A DNA stretch of 64,000 nt from contig DATKST010000170.1 of assembly GCA_035531475.1 (NCBI GenBank), forward strand, positions 1 through 64,000, written 5' to 3'. The notes under the pieces are model-generated. The model searched no databases, was not told where the DNA came from, and worked only from the letters and a program-made list of their open reading frames with translations. Of this stretch, positions 7,833 through 16,398 are shown piece by piece. Source of the stretch: CALCEB01 sp035531475 (GTDB lineage Bacteria > Acidobacteriota > Terriglobia > UBA7540). The position numbers and the translations under genes were made by a program. Positions within the stretch are counted from its first letter, which is position 1. Every line of letters begins with the position of its first letter.

Positions 7833-9578
7833 ATGACCCCGGGTTTTGGATTCTTGCACCTCTCCTTCGCATGGCTTTTCGCGGCGCCCTCCGCGAGCGC
7901 CAAAACACTTTCCCCCCACCCCGTCGATTTCGCGATTATCGCTATCTATTTCGCCATGGTCATTGGCATTGGCCTTTACCTGAAAAAATACACCAAGAGC
8001 GGCAAAGACTTCTTCCTGGCAGGCCGCGAAATGACGGCTTGGGTGGCGGGGTTGAGCTTCGTCTCCGCCAACCTCGGCGCGCTCGAGCTGATGGGATGGG
8101 CCGGCTCGGCCTATCAATACGGAATCCTGGCCGCACACTGGTATTGGATGGGCGCGATTCCCGCCATGCTCTTTCTGGCCATCGTCATGATGCCGTTCTA
8201 TTACATCTCCAAGACTCACTCCGTTCCCGGCTACCTTCACCTCCGCTACGGTCAAGCCACCGGCGGCCTCAGCGCCGTCTGCTTCGCAATCATGACGTTG
8301 CTGATGTCCGGCGTGGATATGTTTGCCATGGCCTTGGTGTTGAAAGTGATGCTGGGCTGGAACCTCAACTTCAGCATTTGGGTTTCGTCGATCACGGTCG
8401 GCATCTATGTCACGCTGGGCGGCCTTTTCTCCGCCATCTTCAACGAGGTGGTGCAATTCTTCCTGATCTGGTTCGGCGCCTTGCTCATCCCCATCCTGGG
8501 GCTGGTGGAGGCGGGCGGATGGACAGGACTGGTGGCACGCATCCACCGGAATTTTCCGCAACAGGACTTCACCCATCTCTGGCGCGGTCTCGGCCACTTC
8601 TCGGATAACCCCATGGGCATCCACTGGACGGGCATCGTGTTCGGCTTGGGCATGACGCTCTCCTTTGGTTATTGGACCACGGACTTTCTGGTGATCCAGC
8701 GGGTGATCGCCGCCAAGGATATCCGCGCGGCAAAAATGGCGCCCGTCATCGGATCCTTCTTTAAGATGGCCGTGCCGTTCATCGTCATTCTGCCCGGGCT
8801 GCTGGCGTTGGCGGTGCTGCCCTACCACCTGGTTCCGCAGAGCGCCATCGGGAGCGCCCCGGGCCTGCACAGTTACAACGAGGTTTTGCCCCTGATGCTG
8901 GCCCGGTATTGCGGGCCGGGACTTTTGGGCTTGGGCGTGACCGCATTGATCGCCGGTTTCATGTCCGGCATGGCGGGCAACGTGAGCGCGTTCTCTACGG
9001 TCTGGACTTATGACCTGTATCGCGCCTTCATCCGCAAGGGCGCGTCGGATTCGCACTACTTGTCAATGGGCCGCTGGTGCACCATGACGGGTGTGGTTTT
9101 GAGCATCGGCGCTGCTTATCTGGTGATGCAATTTGCCAGCATCATGGACTACGTCCAGGCGCTGTTCAGTTTCTTCATCGCGCCGCTCTTCGGAACGGTC
9201 CTGCTGGGGATGCTGTGGAAGCGCATCACCGGCTGGGGAGCATTTTGGGGACTGCTCGCCGGCACGGTTTCCTCCGTGAGCATGTTCACGCTGGTGAAGT
9301 TGAATCCGCGGGCGCTTGCCTATGTCGCTTTGTCTGCTCACGCCCGGGCCATGGCGGAGAACATGTATCGCGCCCTGTGGTCTTGGATCATCTGCGTCAT
9401 CGTAACGGTTGTGGTGAGCTATGTCACACGGCCGCAGCCGGTGGAATCCCTGAAAGGTCTCGTCTACGGCCAAACTGAGCTGCCTTCGGAAGGGCATCTG
9501 GCGCTCTGGCAGCGGCCCATCTTTTGGGCGGGCGTAGCCCTGCTGGTCTTTTTGTTCTTGCAATGGGTGTTCTGGTAG
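7833..9578 (+). CDS. Sodium/solute symporter (SSS family), probable sugar transporter
   Basis: 581 residues with about 14 hydrophobic segments, the size of SGLT-like SSS carriers. Visible: YLKKYTKSGKDFFLAGREM after the first span, SANLGALELMGWAGSAYQYG (sodium/substrate-site region of span 1'), GGLFSAIFNEVVQFFLIWFG and a long run of spans to LVFLFLQWVFW. It should import a sugar or similar solute by sodium coupling at the inner membrane. Its position after ribulokinase and ribulose-phosphate epimerase suggests arabinose or another pentose, but that is inference. The ATG at 7833 follows GGCAAGGAGCC, a good RBS. A large antisense frame over this gene is a shadow. Confidence 0.9.
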   Translation: MTPGFGFLHLSFAWLFAAPSASAKTLSPHPVDFAIIAIYFAMVIGIGLYLKKYTKSGKDFFLAGREMTAWVAGLSFVSANLGALELMGWAGSAYQYGILAAHWYWMGAIPAMLFLAIVMMPFYYISKTHSVPGYLHLRYGQATGGLSAVCFAIMTLLMSGVDMFAMALVLKVMLGWNLNFSIWVSSITVGIYVTLGGLFSAIFNEVVQFFLIWFGALLIPILGLVEAGGWTGLVARIHRNFPQQDFTHLWRGLGHFSDNPMGIHWTGIVFGLGMTLSFGYWTTDFLVIQRVIAAKDIRAAKMAPVIGSFFKMAVPFIVILPGLLALAVLPYHLVPQSAIGSAPGLHSYNEVLPLMLARYCGPGLLGLGVTALIAGFMSGMAGNVSAFSTVWTYDLYRAFIRKGASDSHYLSMGRWCTMTGVVLSIGAAYLVMQFASIMDYVQALFSFFIAPLFGTVLLGMLWKRITGWGAFWGLLAGTVSSVSMFTLVKLNPRALAYVALSAHARAMAENMYRALWSWIICVIVTVVVSYVTRPQPVESLKGLVYGQTELPSEGHLALWQRPIFWAGVALLVFLFLQWVFW

Positions 9579-9601
9579 ATTTACGACGAGGAGAGAAACC
9601 G

Positions 9602-9895
9602 ATGGATCAAAAATCGGAAATGAACAAGAAGCGGGGCGGTGGCGGCTCCGGCCGGCAAATTGCAGTGGACTTGATCGACGAAAAACCAAGCAAGCGCCAC
9701 ATGCTACCCGTGTGGTTCTTCATCGGATTGATTCTTCTCACGTATGGAGTCATCATTTTTGTGACCGGCATTTATGAAATCTCACATCCGCCCTCGACGA
9801 TTCTCTCTAACCTCCACGCGCCCATTTGGTGGGGTGGATTACTCGGAATCATCGGAGCAGTCTACATCCTCAAGTACCGGCCACACGGCCAATAA
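9602..9895 (+). CDS. Small two-span membrane protein linked to the symporter
   Basis: 97 residues, starting at ATG 9602 behind GAGGAGAG and 23 bp after the symporter stop, so almost certainly co-transcribed. A charged, glycine-rich cytoplasmic head (residues 1-35) precedes two hydrophobic segments (about 38-58 and 71-90). The layout resembles the small accessory subunits found beside some SSS carriers (for example DUF4212-type), but I do not recognise the family. A role in symporter stability or activity is inference from position. Confidence 0.7.
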   Translation: MDQKSEMNKKRGGGGSGRQIAVDLIDEKPSKRHMLPVWFFIGLILLTYGVIIFVTGIYEISHPPSTILSNLHAPIWWGGLLGIIGAVYILKYRPHGQ

Positions 9896-9989
9896 GCCCA
9901 TAAATTGTTGTCGTGATGTTTTGGCGGCCGTTGAGGCGGGGGTTGCCTCCACGCAGGACGGGCACAAGGCCGGTCCCTGTTGCAGGGCG

Positions 9990-10820
9990 CTAAAAATTCA
10001 GGCGTGAGAATCGCCACAGGGCCAGGAGGAGGGCAACCAGCCAGTAAACCAGAGCGTAGCCAATCCTCGCCCTGCTTGGCACTGAAAGGGTGCTGAACGG
10101 AGAGAATCCAAGAGCATTGATCAACGGCGATTGCATTTGAAACGCGGCGCGCCGCCACAGCGATTCGGTGGGCATGATAAGACTTGCCACGATCCCTACA
10201 TTCACGGCGCGCGGGCTGTGCAGGGCTGCGCCGGCCTGCTCCACCCATCCGCCAAGGAAGGCATGGCCGTGCAAGCCCAGCGCCAGCACACCGTTGGTGA
10301 GTGTGGAAAGGAAAGTTCCGCTCAGCAAGGTCACGGAAAGCATGAGGAGGCATTCCAGCCAGATTAGGCCCAGGCCGTTCGCAAAATGACGCGGACGGAC
10401 GCCGCCAATGCTATTGGCGATCAGGGCGATCCCTCCCGTCATTAACAGGACGTAAACCGTCAGCATGGCCGCCAGGCCCAGCCACTTGCCCAACAGAATC
10501 TCACGCCGGGTGATGGGCTTGGCCGCCAACGCCTGCAGGGTATTCGATTCCAGCTCGCCGGAGAGCGTATCGACAGAGGTGAGCACCGTCATTAATACGG
10601 CCAGCAAGTCCGTGGCATAAAGGCCTACCATCAGCATGGATTCAAGCGCCGGCCCGCGGATGATGGCATTGGAGCGAGCGGCAAGGTCTTTCGCCTGGTA
10701 GTGCAGACCAATCCCAAACAGCGTGAGAAAGGCAGCTCCGGCGGCGAGCGCCATCCACAGGAGCTTCTTGCGCGCCGCCTCTCTAAACGTCAGGCCGGCA
10801 ATCACGGGGATGGCCCTCAT
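9990..10820 (-). CDS. ABC-2 type permease
   Basis: 276 residues, about six membrane spans, starting with a short amphipathic stretch (TFREAARKKLLWMALAAG) typical of ABC-2 permeases of the NosY/ABC2_membrane_2 type. DTLSGELESNTLQALAAKPITRREILLGKWLG is the conserved coupling region. The gene overlaps by a few bases the remnant of its ATPase (10817-10985), which lacks all nucleotide-binding motifs. The permease therefore probably has no cognate engine here and may be non-functional or served by another ATPase. Confidence 0.85.
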   Translation of the reverse strand: MRAIPVIAGLTFREAARKKLLWMALAAGAAFLTLFGIGLHYQAKDLAARSNAIIRGPALESMLMVGLYATDLLAVLMTVLTSVDTLSGELESNTLQALAAKPITRREILLGKWLGLAAMLTVYVLLMTGGIALIANSIGGVRPRHFANGLGLIWLECLLMLSVTLLSGTFLSTLTNGVLALGLHGHAFLGGWVEQAGAALHSPRAVNVGIVASLIMPTESLWRRAAFQMQSPLINALGFSPFSTLSVPSRARIGYALVYWLVALLLALWRFSRLNF

Positions 10821-10985
10821 AGCACGCTGTCCTTGCCAATGACCTGAAGAAAGATCTCCTCGAGTGAAGGCTGGCTGGGAGTGACCTCGAAAATCTGCGC
10901 GCCCTGGTCCACCAGGTAGCGGATGATTTGGGGCAATTCACTTTTGGCCGCCACGCGAAAGCTCAGTTGATCTTCTCCAAGCTGT
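10817..10985 (-). pseudogene. C-terminal stump of an ABC transporter ATPase
   Basis: The last about 55 codons read LGEDQLSFRVAAKSELPQIIRY...SQPSLEEIFLQVIGKDS, matching the C-terminal end of DrrA-type ATPases (compare SLEDVFVKMTGRK at the end of the 2019 gene). The ATPase core (Walker A and B, signature) is absent. Upstream of about 10990 the frame no longer resembles an ATPase and abuts a sigma-factor-like relic, so a deletion has joined two unrelated genes. Confidence 0.65.
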
Positions 10986-11075
10986 GCTTCTGAGCGATCA
11001 CAGCCTTGCGGCTGCCCATAATTGGCAGAAACTCGACGCGTCGCCAGAGGAGAGCGAATGCTGAATCTAAATGAC

Positions 11076-11270
11076 TTATGCATCGAGTTTCTGCAGAGCC
11101 CTGCTGCGGTCTCCGAGCAGACGATAGAGCGCCGCGACGATGTGGCCGTAATGCTCCAGGAAGATCTCCTCAAAGCTCGACCCTGGCCACAGCTCTTCAC
11201 TCACCGGGCTTTCCGTTTCCTCGACGATAGGTGGCAAGGTTACGAGTCCCCTTGCAATTCCTTGAGCCAA
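11076..11270 (-). pseudogene. N-terminal relic of an ECF-type sigma factor
   Basis: The 64-codon frame contains SFEEIFLEHYGHIVAALYRLLGDRSRALQ, resembling the region 2 start of ECF sigma factors (EEIFLEHY..IV..LYRLLGDR.RAEEL). It stops right after this at 11076, with no regions 2.3-4. Its truncation coincides with the ABC stump downstream, consistent with one deletion junction near 10990-11076. Confidence 0.5.
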
Positions 11271-11375
11271 CAGGGTTTCCTGGATTCTTCGCGCTCTTTC
11301 ATGAAATATACGATTGCAGTCAGCGAAAAGTGACGAGGGAATTCAACACGCCCAGCCGCAGCGACAACTCGCGCC

Positions 11376-11450
11376 TATGGACCCCCGCGAAGGCGGGGGT
11401 CCATGCCGCTACAGGCAAGCGGCGGATTCCCGCCTACGCGGGAATGACGG
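11376..11450. repeat. Short REP-like palindromes
   Basis: TGGACCCCCGCGAAGGCGGGGGTCCA (11378-11404 region) is followed by GGATTCCCGCCTACGCGGGAATG at 11424-11446. These are two adjacent hairpins of the widespread type seen in many bacterial genomes. Nothing else is recognisable in 11271-11493. Confidence 0.6.
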
Positions 11451-11493
11451 GTTCTATCGATTCCCGCTGGCAAGAGCAAGAGAATGATGTTCC

Positions 11494-12855
11494 TTACCTC
11501 GCCACCATGATCTTCTCAATCTGGTCCGGGTCCTTGGGCAAAGCGCGCGTCAGGACTTCCGCCCCGTCCTGCGTAATCAGGATCATATCCTCAATGCGCA
11601 CGCCGATTTTCTCATCAGGAATGTAGATGCCAGGCTCCACGGTGACCACCATGCCGGGCCGGAGCGGGTCCGTGTAGTTCATCGGATCGTGGACGTTCAG
11701 TCCCACCGAATGGCTAAGGCCGTGGATGAAGTACTGGCCCAGCCGCTTGCCGTGCAAGTCCTTGCCGTGGCTGTTGATGTAATCGAAGGCGATCTTATAG
11801 AGGCTATCCTTGCTGCGGCCCACGATCATCATCCCCGGCTTGGCGGCGGCAATCGCCGCTTGCTGCGCGCCCAGCACAATGTCATAAACCTCCCGCTGGC
11901 GGGGCGTGAAGTGGCCGTTCACGGGTAGCGTGCGAGTTATATCACTGGCGTAGCCGCTGTAGGAGCCAGCCACGTCCATCACCACCACATCGCCATCTGC
12001 CATCTGGTGGGAATCCTCGTCGTAATGCAGCACGGTGGAGTAGAAACCGGAGCCGACAATGGGAGGATAAGAAGGCCATTCGCAGCCTCGCTTCTCGAAT
12101 TCGTATTTCATCAGCGCCGCAATTTGATATTCCCACACGCCGGGCTTCACGGCCCTCATGGCCGCAATCTGCCCGGCCTCGGAAGCGGCAACGGCCTTGC
12201 GGATCAAAGCAATTTCCGTAGGCGATTTCACCTCGCGCAAAGCGGTGAGGTCAGGGCGCACATCCTCCAGCTTGGCGAGCGGGGCGATCTTGCGAAGGGT
12301 GGCCACTTCCTGCTGCTGGAAGCAATCCTCGCCGCTTTCGAGTTGCGGCGTCAGTTCCGTGTAAAGCTTGGGAAAATCCTTGAGTGCCTTTAGCAACTCG
12401 GAGTGGAATCGCGTGGTGCTCTCCACGGTGGCGAATCCCGTCTGCGCCGTGGCGTCCGCATCATTGGGGCCAAGCACCGGCCCGTTCCATCGCTCGGCGC
12501 GATAGTTGTGCGGCGGGATGAAAAGGATTTCCTTGGCCATTTCCACCGGCCCGTCCTTATCCTCCCGACGGCGCGTTTTGGGTACCAGTAGCAGCATGGC
12601 GCCTGGTTGGTTCCAACCGGTGAGATAGTAGAAGTTCTCATTCTGCCGGAAGGTGGTGACGGATGCCGCAACGTCTTCTCCTTCATAACCCATCAGCACC
12701 ACCACACCATCGCCGGCTTGAGCAACCAGCGCGGCGCGGCGCTGTTGATAAACGGAAAGCGGTTCTTTTTCCCAGGCGGAAGCAGGGACGGCAGCGGCCA
12801 GGGTAGCCAGGGTTGCAAGCCCAAGAGCAAATGCCCTCAATCGCCATGTCTTCAT
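11494..12855 (-). CDS. Exported Xaa-Pro aminopeptidase (M24B)
   Basis: About 453 residues from the preferred start ATG 12855 (GGAG eight bases upstream); the frame is open to 12942. A signal peptide (MKTWRLRAFALGLATLATLAAAVPASA) directs it out of the cytoplasm. An N-terminal creatinase-like domain is followed by the pita-bread catalytic domain. Probable metal ligands are the Asp of VMDVAGSYSGY, Asp of SDITRTLP, His of HGLSHSVGLNVHD, Glu of TVEPGIY and Glu of RIEDMILIT. It should remove N-terminal residues preceding proline, probably in peptide scavenging together with the S10 peptidase encoded divergently at 13094. A D-family repeat lies in the shared upstream region. Confidence 0.9.
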   Translation of the reverse strand: MKTWRLRAFALGLATLATLAAAVPASAWEKEPLSVYQQRRAALVAQAGDGVVVLMGYEGEDVAASVTTFRQNENFYYLTGWNQPGAMLLLVPKTRRREDKDGPVEMAKEILFIPPHNYRAERWNGPVLGPNDADATAQTGFATVESTTRFHSELLKALKDFPKLYTELTPQLESGEDCFQQQEVATLRKIAPLAKLEDVRPDLTALREVKSPTEIALIRKAVAASEAGQIAAMRAVKPGVWEYQIAALMKYEFEKRGCEWPSYPPIVGSGFYSTVLHYDEDSHQMADGDVVVMDVAGSYSGYASDITRTLPVNGHFTPRQREVYDIVLGAQQAAIAAAKPGMMIVGRSKDSLYKIAFDYINSHGKDLHGKRLGQYFIHGLSHSVGLNVHDPMNYTDPLRPGMVVTVEPGIYIPDEKIGVRIEDMILITQDGAEVLTRALPKDPDQIEKIMVAR

Positions 12856-12903
12856 TGTCATCTCCAGAACTGCATTTATAGCACACAGTCCGCCGTGCCG
12901 GAC

Positions 12904-12955
12904 GTAGGGGCGGACATGGTGCCCGCCCACGGGCGACCACAAGGGTCGCCCCTAC
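12904..12955. repeat. Family D core palindrome (GTAGGGGCG...CGCCCCTAC)
   Basis: 52 bp with GTAGGGGCGGAC..GTGCCCGCC then GGGCGACCACAAGGGTCGCCCCTAC. The same core appears within the larger elements at 25585-25885 and 33268-33412. It lies between two divergent peptidase genes. Confidence 0.7.
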
Positions 12956-13093
12956 ATATCCTTTGGGGCATTTTCATGCACCGTGGCGGGCCAAAGGCCC
13001 ATGACATCTTCGCTCAGGAGGAACTATATTTTCCAGTTGTCGAAGGGCGGTCTTCAATGTCAATATGCCAGTCTTGTCACGGAGGGATTTTCC

Positions 13094-14665
13094 ATGCGTC
13101 GTATGCGTCTTCTTTTTTTTGCGCTGTGCCTTTCTGCCTATTACTTCTGCCTGCCCCCAGCGGCAGCCGCCCAAGGTGTCGGCTTGCGGCAGGGACCGCC
13201 GAATCCAACCCAGATGCATCCGCCAGCCAAGCCCGGAGTGCCTGAGAAAGTACCCCAAAAGCCCGGAAAGCCACCGGTGGTGACGCATCACCAAATCCAG
13301 GTGGGCGGGCGGACGCTCAGCTACACGGCCACCACGGGCAAGCTGCCCATCCGCAACTCCGACGGCGTCACCGAAGGCCACATGTTCTTCGTGGCCTACA
13401 CGCTGGACAATCCTCCAAACCCCGGGCGGCGGCCACTGACCTTTGCCTTCAACGGCGGTCCTGGGTCAGCCTCGGTCTGGCTACACCTGGGAGCGATTGG
13501 CCCCAAGCGCGTGGATCTGCTGCCCAATGGCAAAATGCCTCGCCCACCTTTCCACCTGAATGACAACCAATACACCTGGCTGGACATGACGGACTTGGTC
13601 TTCATCGATCCGGCTGGCACCGGCTTCAGCCGGGTAACCAAGAAGGAGTACGGAAAGGACTTTTGGGGCGTGAAGGGCGACATTGCCTCCGTCGGCGAGT
13701 TCATCCGCCTCTATCTAACACGTTACCAGCGCTGGACTTCACCGCTGTTCCTTGCCGGTGAGAGTTACGGCACGACGCGGGCCGCCGGCCTTTCCGGCTA
13801 CCTGGTGGATCACGGCATCGCGCTCAATGGTGTGGTCCTGATCTCAACCGTGCTGAATTTTGAGACGCTGCTGTTTACCCAGGGCAACGATCTGCCCTAC
13901 GCCCTTTACCTTCCAACTTTCACGGCCACCGCTTGGTACCACAAGAAGCTGGCGCCAGACCTGGAACAAAGCCTGGATAAGACGATTGATGAAGTGGAGC
14001 AATGGGCCGGGACCCAATACCTCCAGGCGCTGGCCAAAGGCGACAAGCTGACCGGGCAAGAGCGTGCGGATACCATCGACCATCTGGCTCGTTACACCGG
14101 GCTATCCAAAACTTATATTGACCGGAGCAATCTACGCGTCGACGCCGGGCACTTCCGGGCGGAGCTGATGCGCGATCAAGGCGTGATGGTGGGCCGCTTG
14201 GATAGCCGCTTCACCGGCTATGACCACTCCGGCGTGGCGGAACGGCCGGACTACGATCCGAGTGAGGCGGCGATCCGCCCGCCGTTCACTTCCACGTTTG
14301 GCAATTACGTGCGAAGCGAGCTGGGATACCAGACCGATGCGGTTTACTACATCCTGGGCGGCGGCTTTAAGCAGTGGGATTGGGGCTCTGCGGGCCGGGG
14401 CTTTCCGCAAACGTTTGATCCCTTGCGCACGGCCTTTGTAAAGAATCCCTACCTGAAGCTCTACGTGGCCATGGGACACTTTGACATGGCCACTCCTTTC
14501 TTTGCCGTCGAGTACACGCTGAATCACCTCGATCTTCCCGCCGCGCTTCGCAGCAACATCACCACGGGATATTACAATGCGGGCCACATGATCTATATTC
14601 GCGACAAATCACTGGCCCGGCTCAAGCAGAACATCGCAGGATTTATGCAAAGCGCGCTTCAGTAA
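13094..14665 (+). CDS. Secreted S10 family serine carboxypeptidase
   Basis: 523 residues from ATG 13094, which follows GGAGGG. The frame extends upstream to 12983, but MRRMRLLFFALCLSAYYF is the start of a clear signal peptide. Motifs: FAFNGGPGSASVWLHLGAIGP (oxyanion region), catalytic Ser in AGESYGTTRAAG, the Asp region MGHFDMATPFFAVEYT and His in NAGHMIY, in the order expected of the alpha/beta-hydrolase carboxypeptidases. It removes C-terminal residues from peptides outside the cell. A proline/lysine-rich stretch (about residues 40-60) links the signal peptide to the catalytic domain. Such S10 enzymes are frequent in Acidobacteriota. Confidence 0.9.
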   Translation: MRRMRLLFFALCLSAYYFCLPPAAAAQGVGLRQGPPNPTQMHPPAKPGVPEKVPQKPGKPPVVTHHQIQVGGRTLSYTATTGKLPIRNSDGVTEGHMFFVAYTLDNPPNPGRRPLTFAFNGGPGSASVWLHLGAIGPKRVDLLPNGKMPRPPFHLNDNQYTWLDMTDLVFIDPAGTGFSRVTKKEYGKDFWGVKGDIASVGEFIRLYLTRYQRWTSPLFLAGESYGTTRAAGLSGYLVDHGIALNGVVLISTVLNFETLLFTQGNDLPYALYLPTFTATAWYHKKLAPDLEQSLDKTIDEVEQWAGTQYLQALAKGDKLTGQERADTIDHLARYTGLSKTYIDRSNLRVDAGHFRAELMRDQGVMVGRLDSRFTGYDHSGVAERPDYDPSEAAIRPPFTSTFGNYVRSELGYQTDAVYYILGGGFKQWDWGSAGRGFPQTFDPLRTAFVKNPYLKLYVAMGHFDMATPFFAVEYTLNHLDLPAALRSNITTGYYNAGHMIYIRDKSLARLKQNIAGFMQSALQ

Positions 14666-14681
14666 GTGGCTGTCAGATAAG

Positions 14682-14796
14682 AACTGTTCCACTTCGGATC
14701 CAATACACCCCCTCACCCCTGCCCCTCTCCCCGCAAGCGGGGAGAGGGTGACGCGAAGCGGCGGGTGAGGGGTGTCGATTGGAAGATGGAACGGTT
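14682..14796. repeat. MITE-like repeat with CTCTCCCCGCAAGCGGGGAG hairpin
   Basis: Ends AACTGTTCCACTTCGGATCC and ATTGGAAGATGGAACGGTT are imperfect inverted repeats around the same central hairpin as family A and M elements, so it is a variant sub-family. No coding capacity. Confidence 0.65.
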
Positions 14797-14884
14797 ATTT
14801 CTGAACGGGCCCTAACCAATTTAGTATTACTTTGTTGGGTTGAATCAGGCACCGTCAGGGCATGGCTTCAGCCATGCCGTTGCA

Positions 14885-15065
14885 GCAGCCCCTCACCCCC
14901 TTCCCCTCTCTCGGTCGAAGAGGCGGGCACGTCGATAAGTGCTGCGCTTGATGAAATGCAGATGATGGAGACCGTAATAATGTTTCTGCCGGGGCACCCG
15001 ATCATTAAACAATCCTTAAAGGCCGCATTCATCCCGACAAAGAACGCCGGGACGTATGTTCCACC
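14885..15065 (-). pseudogene. Remnant of a REP-associated transposase (RAYT) start with REP-like palindrome
   Basis: Read on the minus strand, the region matches the better preserved relic at 17735-17938 (…CCGGCAGAAACATTATTACGG…), preceded by a decayed palindrome (15025-15059) of the type GCATACGTCCCGAC…GTCGGGACGTATGC. Frame and downstream domain are lost. Confidence 0.6.
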
Positions 15066-15152
15066 CGCGAAATCAGTGCGCACAAGAGTTGACTCCCGTC
15101 AGGTTTTGACGTACTATTTGAATGCGTACATGAATATAGAGGAGTGTCTGCC

Positions 15153-15434
15153 ATGCCGAGAATAGCGGTTGAAGACAACAGCCGGATATCCTTGCGGATT
15201 CGGGTCGAGGAAAAAGCGTTGCTCTTGCGTGCGGTGGCGCTGAACCACACCGACCTGACGGATTTTGTCGTTCGTCACGCCTTGCGTGCCGCCAAGGCCG
15301 TCATCGAGGAGGCGGACCACGTGCGGCTTTCCGGGAGGGACAGTTTGCGGGTTCTGAATCTGCTGGAGAATCCGCCTGCGCCGAACGCAAAACTGCTGGC
15401 AGCCGCCCGGGCATTCCCAAAGCGGCGGCCATAA
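15153..15434 (+). CDS. tacA: DUF1778-type antitoxin (TacA-like)
   Basis: 93 residues from ATG 15153, after AGAGGAG (an in-frame GTG at 15144 is less likely). The N-terminal ribbon-helix-helix part (RISLRIRVEEKALLLRAVALNHTDLTDFV) binds operator DNA, and the C-terminal tail (about 60-93) is the part that covers the toxin in this family. It ends 2 bp before the acetyltransferase gene, the usual TacA-TacT operon order. It should neutralise the downstream toxin and autoregulate the pair. Confidence 0.88.
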   Translation: MPRIAVEDNSRISLRIRVEEKALLLRAVALNHTDLTDFVVRHALRAAKAVIEEADHVRLSGRDSLRVLNLLENPPAPNAKLLAAARAFPKRRP

Positions 15435-15436
15435 TC

Positions 15437-15958
15437 ATGACGGCATGGCACGAAGAGCCGATCAACAAGAAACATGATCGGGAAGCGTTCGACTGCGGCG
15501 AGGAAGCGCTGAATGGATTCTTGCGCCGATACGCCCGCAAGAGCCACGAGTTGGGCGGCGCGAAAACGTTCCTTGCCATCGACGATGCCGACAACAAGAG
15601 CATTCTCGGCTTCTATAGTCTGAGTCCCGCCTCGGTTGACTATGCCCGGACGCCGGAGATCATCCGGCGCGGGCTGGCACGCCATGACGTGCCGGGCTTC
15701 CGCTTGGCGCGCCTGGCTGTGGATCGCAGGCTGCAAGGGCAGGGACTTGGCGGACAACTTCTGCTCGCGGCGGGCAGACGTTGCCTGTTGGCCTCGGCCG
15801 AGGTTGGCGGCGTGGTGCTGGTCATCGACGCCAAAAATGAAAGGGTGGCAGGATGGTATGCCAGTTGTGGCGCTGTGCCGCTGCTGGACGCGCCGTTATC
15901 ATTGCTGCTGCCGCTTGCGACCATCGAGGCCGCGCTGAAAAAGGCAGGAAAATGGTAG
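15437..15958 (+). CDS. tacT: GNAT acetyltransferase toxin (TacT-like)
   Basis: 173 residues. The N-terminal FDCGEEALNGFLRRYARKS motif and acetyl-CoA loop LARLAVDRRLQGQGLGGQLLL are those of TacT-type toxins, which acetylate the amino group of charged tRNAs and stop translation. ATG 15437 lies 2 bp after the antitoxin stop. The final Trp codon and the TAG stop fall in the first bases of a B-family MITE (element starts at 15954). Without the insertion the frame would end one codon earlier, because the duplicated target sequence continues AAA-TAG. The toxin therefore probably remains functional. Confidence 0.88.
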   Translation: MTAWHEEPINKKHDREAFDCGEEALNGFLRRYARKSHELGGAKTFLAIDDADNKSILGFYSLSPASVDYARTPEIIRRGLARHDVPGFRLARLAVDRRLQGQGLGGQLLLAAGRRCLLASAEVGGVVLVIDAKNERVAGWYASCGAVPLLDAPLSLLLPLATIEAALKKAGKW

Positions 15959-16071
15959 TGGTACATTTTCGCTGCTGTAGCGGCGGTCTCTGACCGCCGA
16001 ACTTTATTCTTCAACGGTTTTCGGCGGTCAGAGACCGCCGCTACAGCAAACTGAACCACTGCCAGGAAAAT
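15945..16071. mobile_element. Family B MITE with perfect 9-bp target duplication
   Basis: The element is 15954-16062 (109 bp), starting GGTAGTGG and ending CCACTGC-like, with long complementary inner arms (CTGTAGCGGCGGTCTCTGAC and its complement). It is flanked by identical 9-bp repeats CAGGAAAAT at 15945-15953 and 16063-16071. It inserted at the very 3' end of tacT and supplies the present stop codon. Confidence 0.9.
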
Positions 16072-16105
16072 AGTGATATGAACATGGGCGGGCGGCGCAT
16101 GGTAG

Positions 16106-16125
16106 ACTGTCGCCAGCAAGACAGT
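16106..16125. promoter_or_regulatory. Probable operator palindrome of the first VapBC-like module
   Basis: ACTGTCGCCAGCAAGACAGT has 6-bp perfect arms. It is part of a 28-bp block (16099-16126) repeated exactly at 16918-16945 upstream of the second module. Position 18 bp before the antitoxin ATG suits antitoxin autoregulation. Confidence 0.6.
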
Positions 16126-16143
16126 AATGAGAGGGCAACACCC

Positions 16144-16398
16144 ATGTCGATCATCATTGATATCAAGCCCGAGGTTCAGGCGGAACTGAGTCGCCAGGCT
16201 GCCGCCCATGGGGTCGAAGTTGGCGCCTACGCCGCGACCTTGCTGGAAGAGGCGGCTCATATTCCCGCCGGATCGAAGAAGCTCAGCCAAAGCCAGCTTG
16301 ACAACACGCTTCGGGAGCTTGCGCAGTTCTCCCATAAGATTCCCTTGCTCCCGGATGAAGCCTTCTCGCGCGGGAGTCTGTATCGGGATCACGACTGA
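16144..16398 (+). CDS. Probable antitoxin partner of the PIN toxin
   Basis: 84 residues from ATG 16144 (GAGAGGG upstream; the longer frame from 16078 reads through the operator). The start SIIIDIKPEVQAELSRQAAAHG with VGAYAATLLEEA resembles short ribbon-helix-helix antitoxins. The C-terminal half, with IPLLPDEAFSRGSLYRDHD, would wrap the toxin. The stop codon overlaps the toxin start (TGATG at 16396-16400), so the two are translationally coupled. The name VapB is by position only. Confidence 0.72.
   Translation: MSIIIDIKPEVQAELSRQAAAHGVEVGAYAATLLEEAAHIPAGSKKLSQSQLDNTLRELAQFSHKIPLLPDEAFSRGSLYRDHD

Noticed and set aside
7740..9056. 438-codon minus-strand frame
   Set aside because: Antisense shadow of the SSS symporter gene; Gln/His/Arg-rich composition and no family resemblance.
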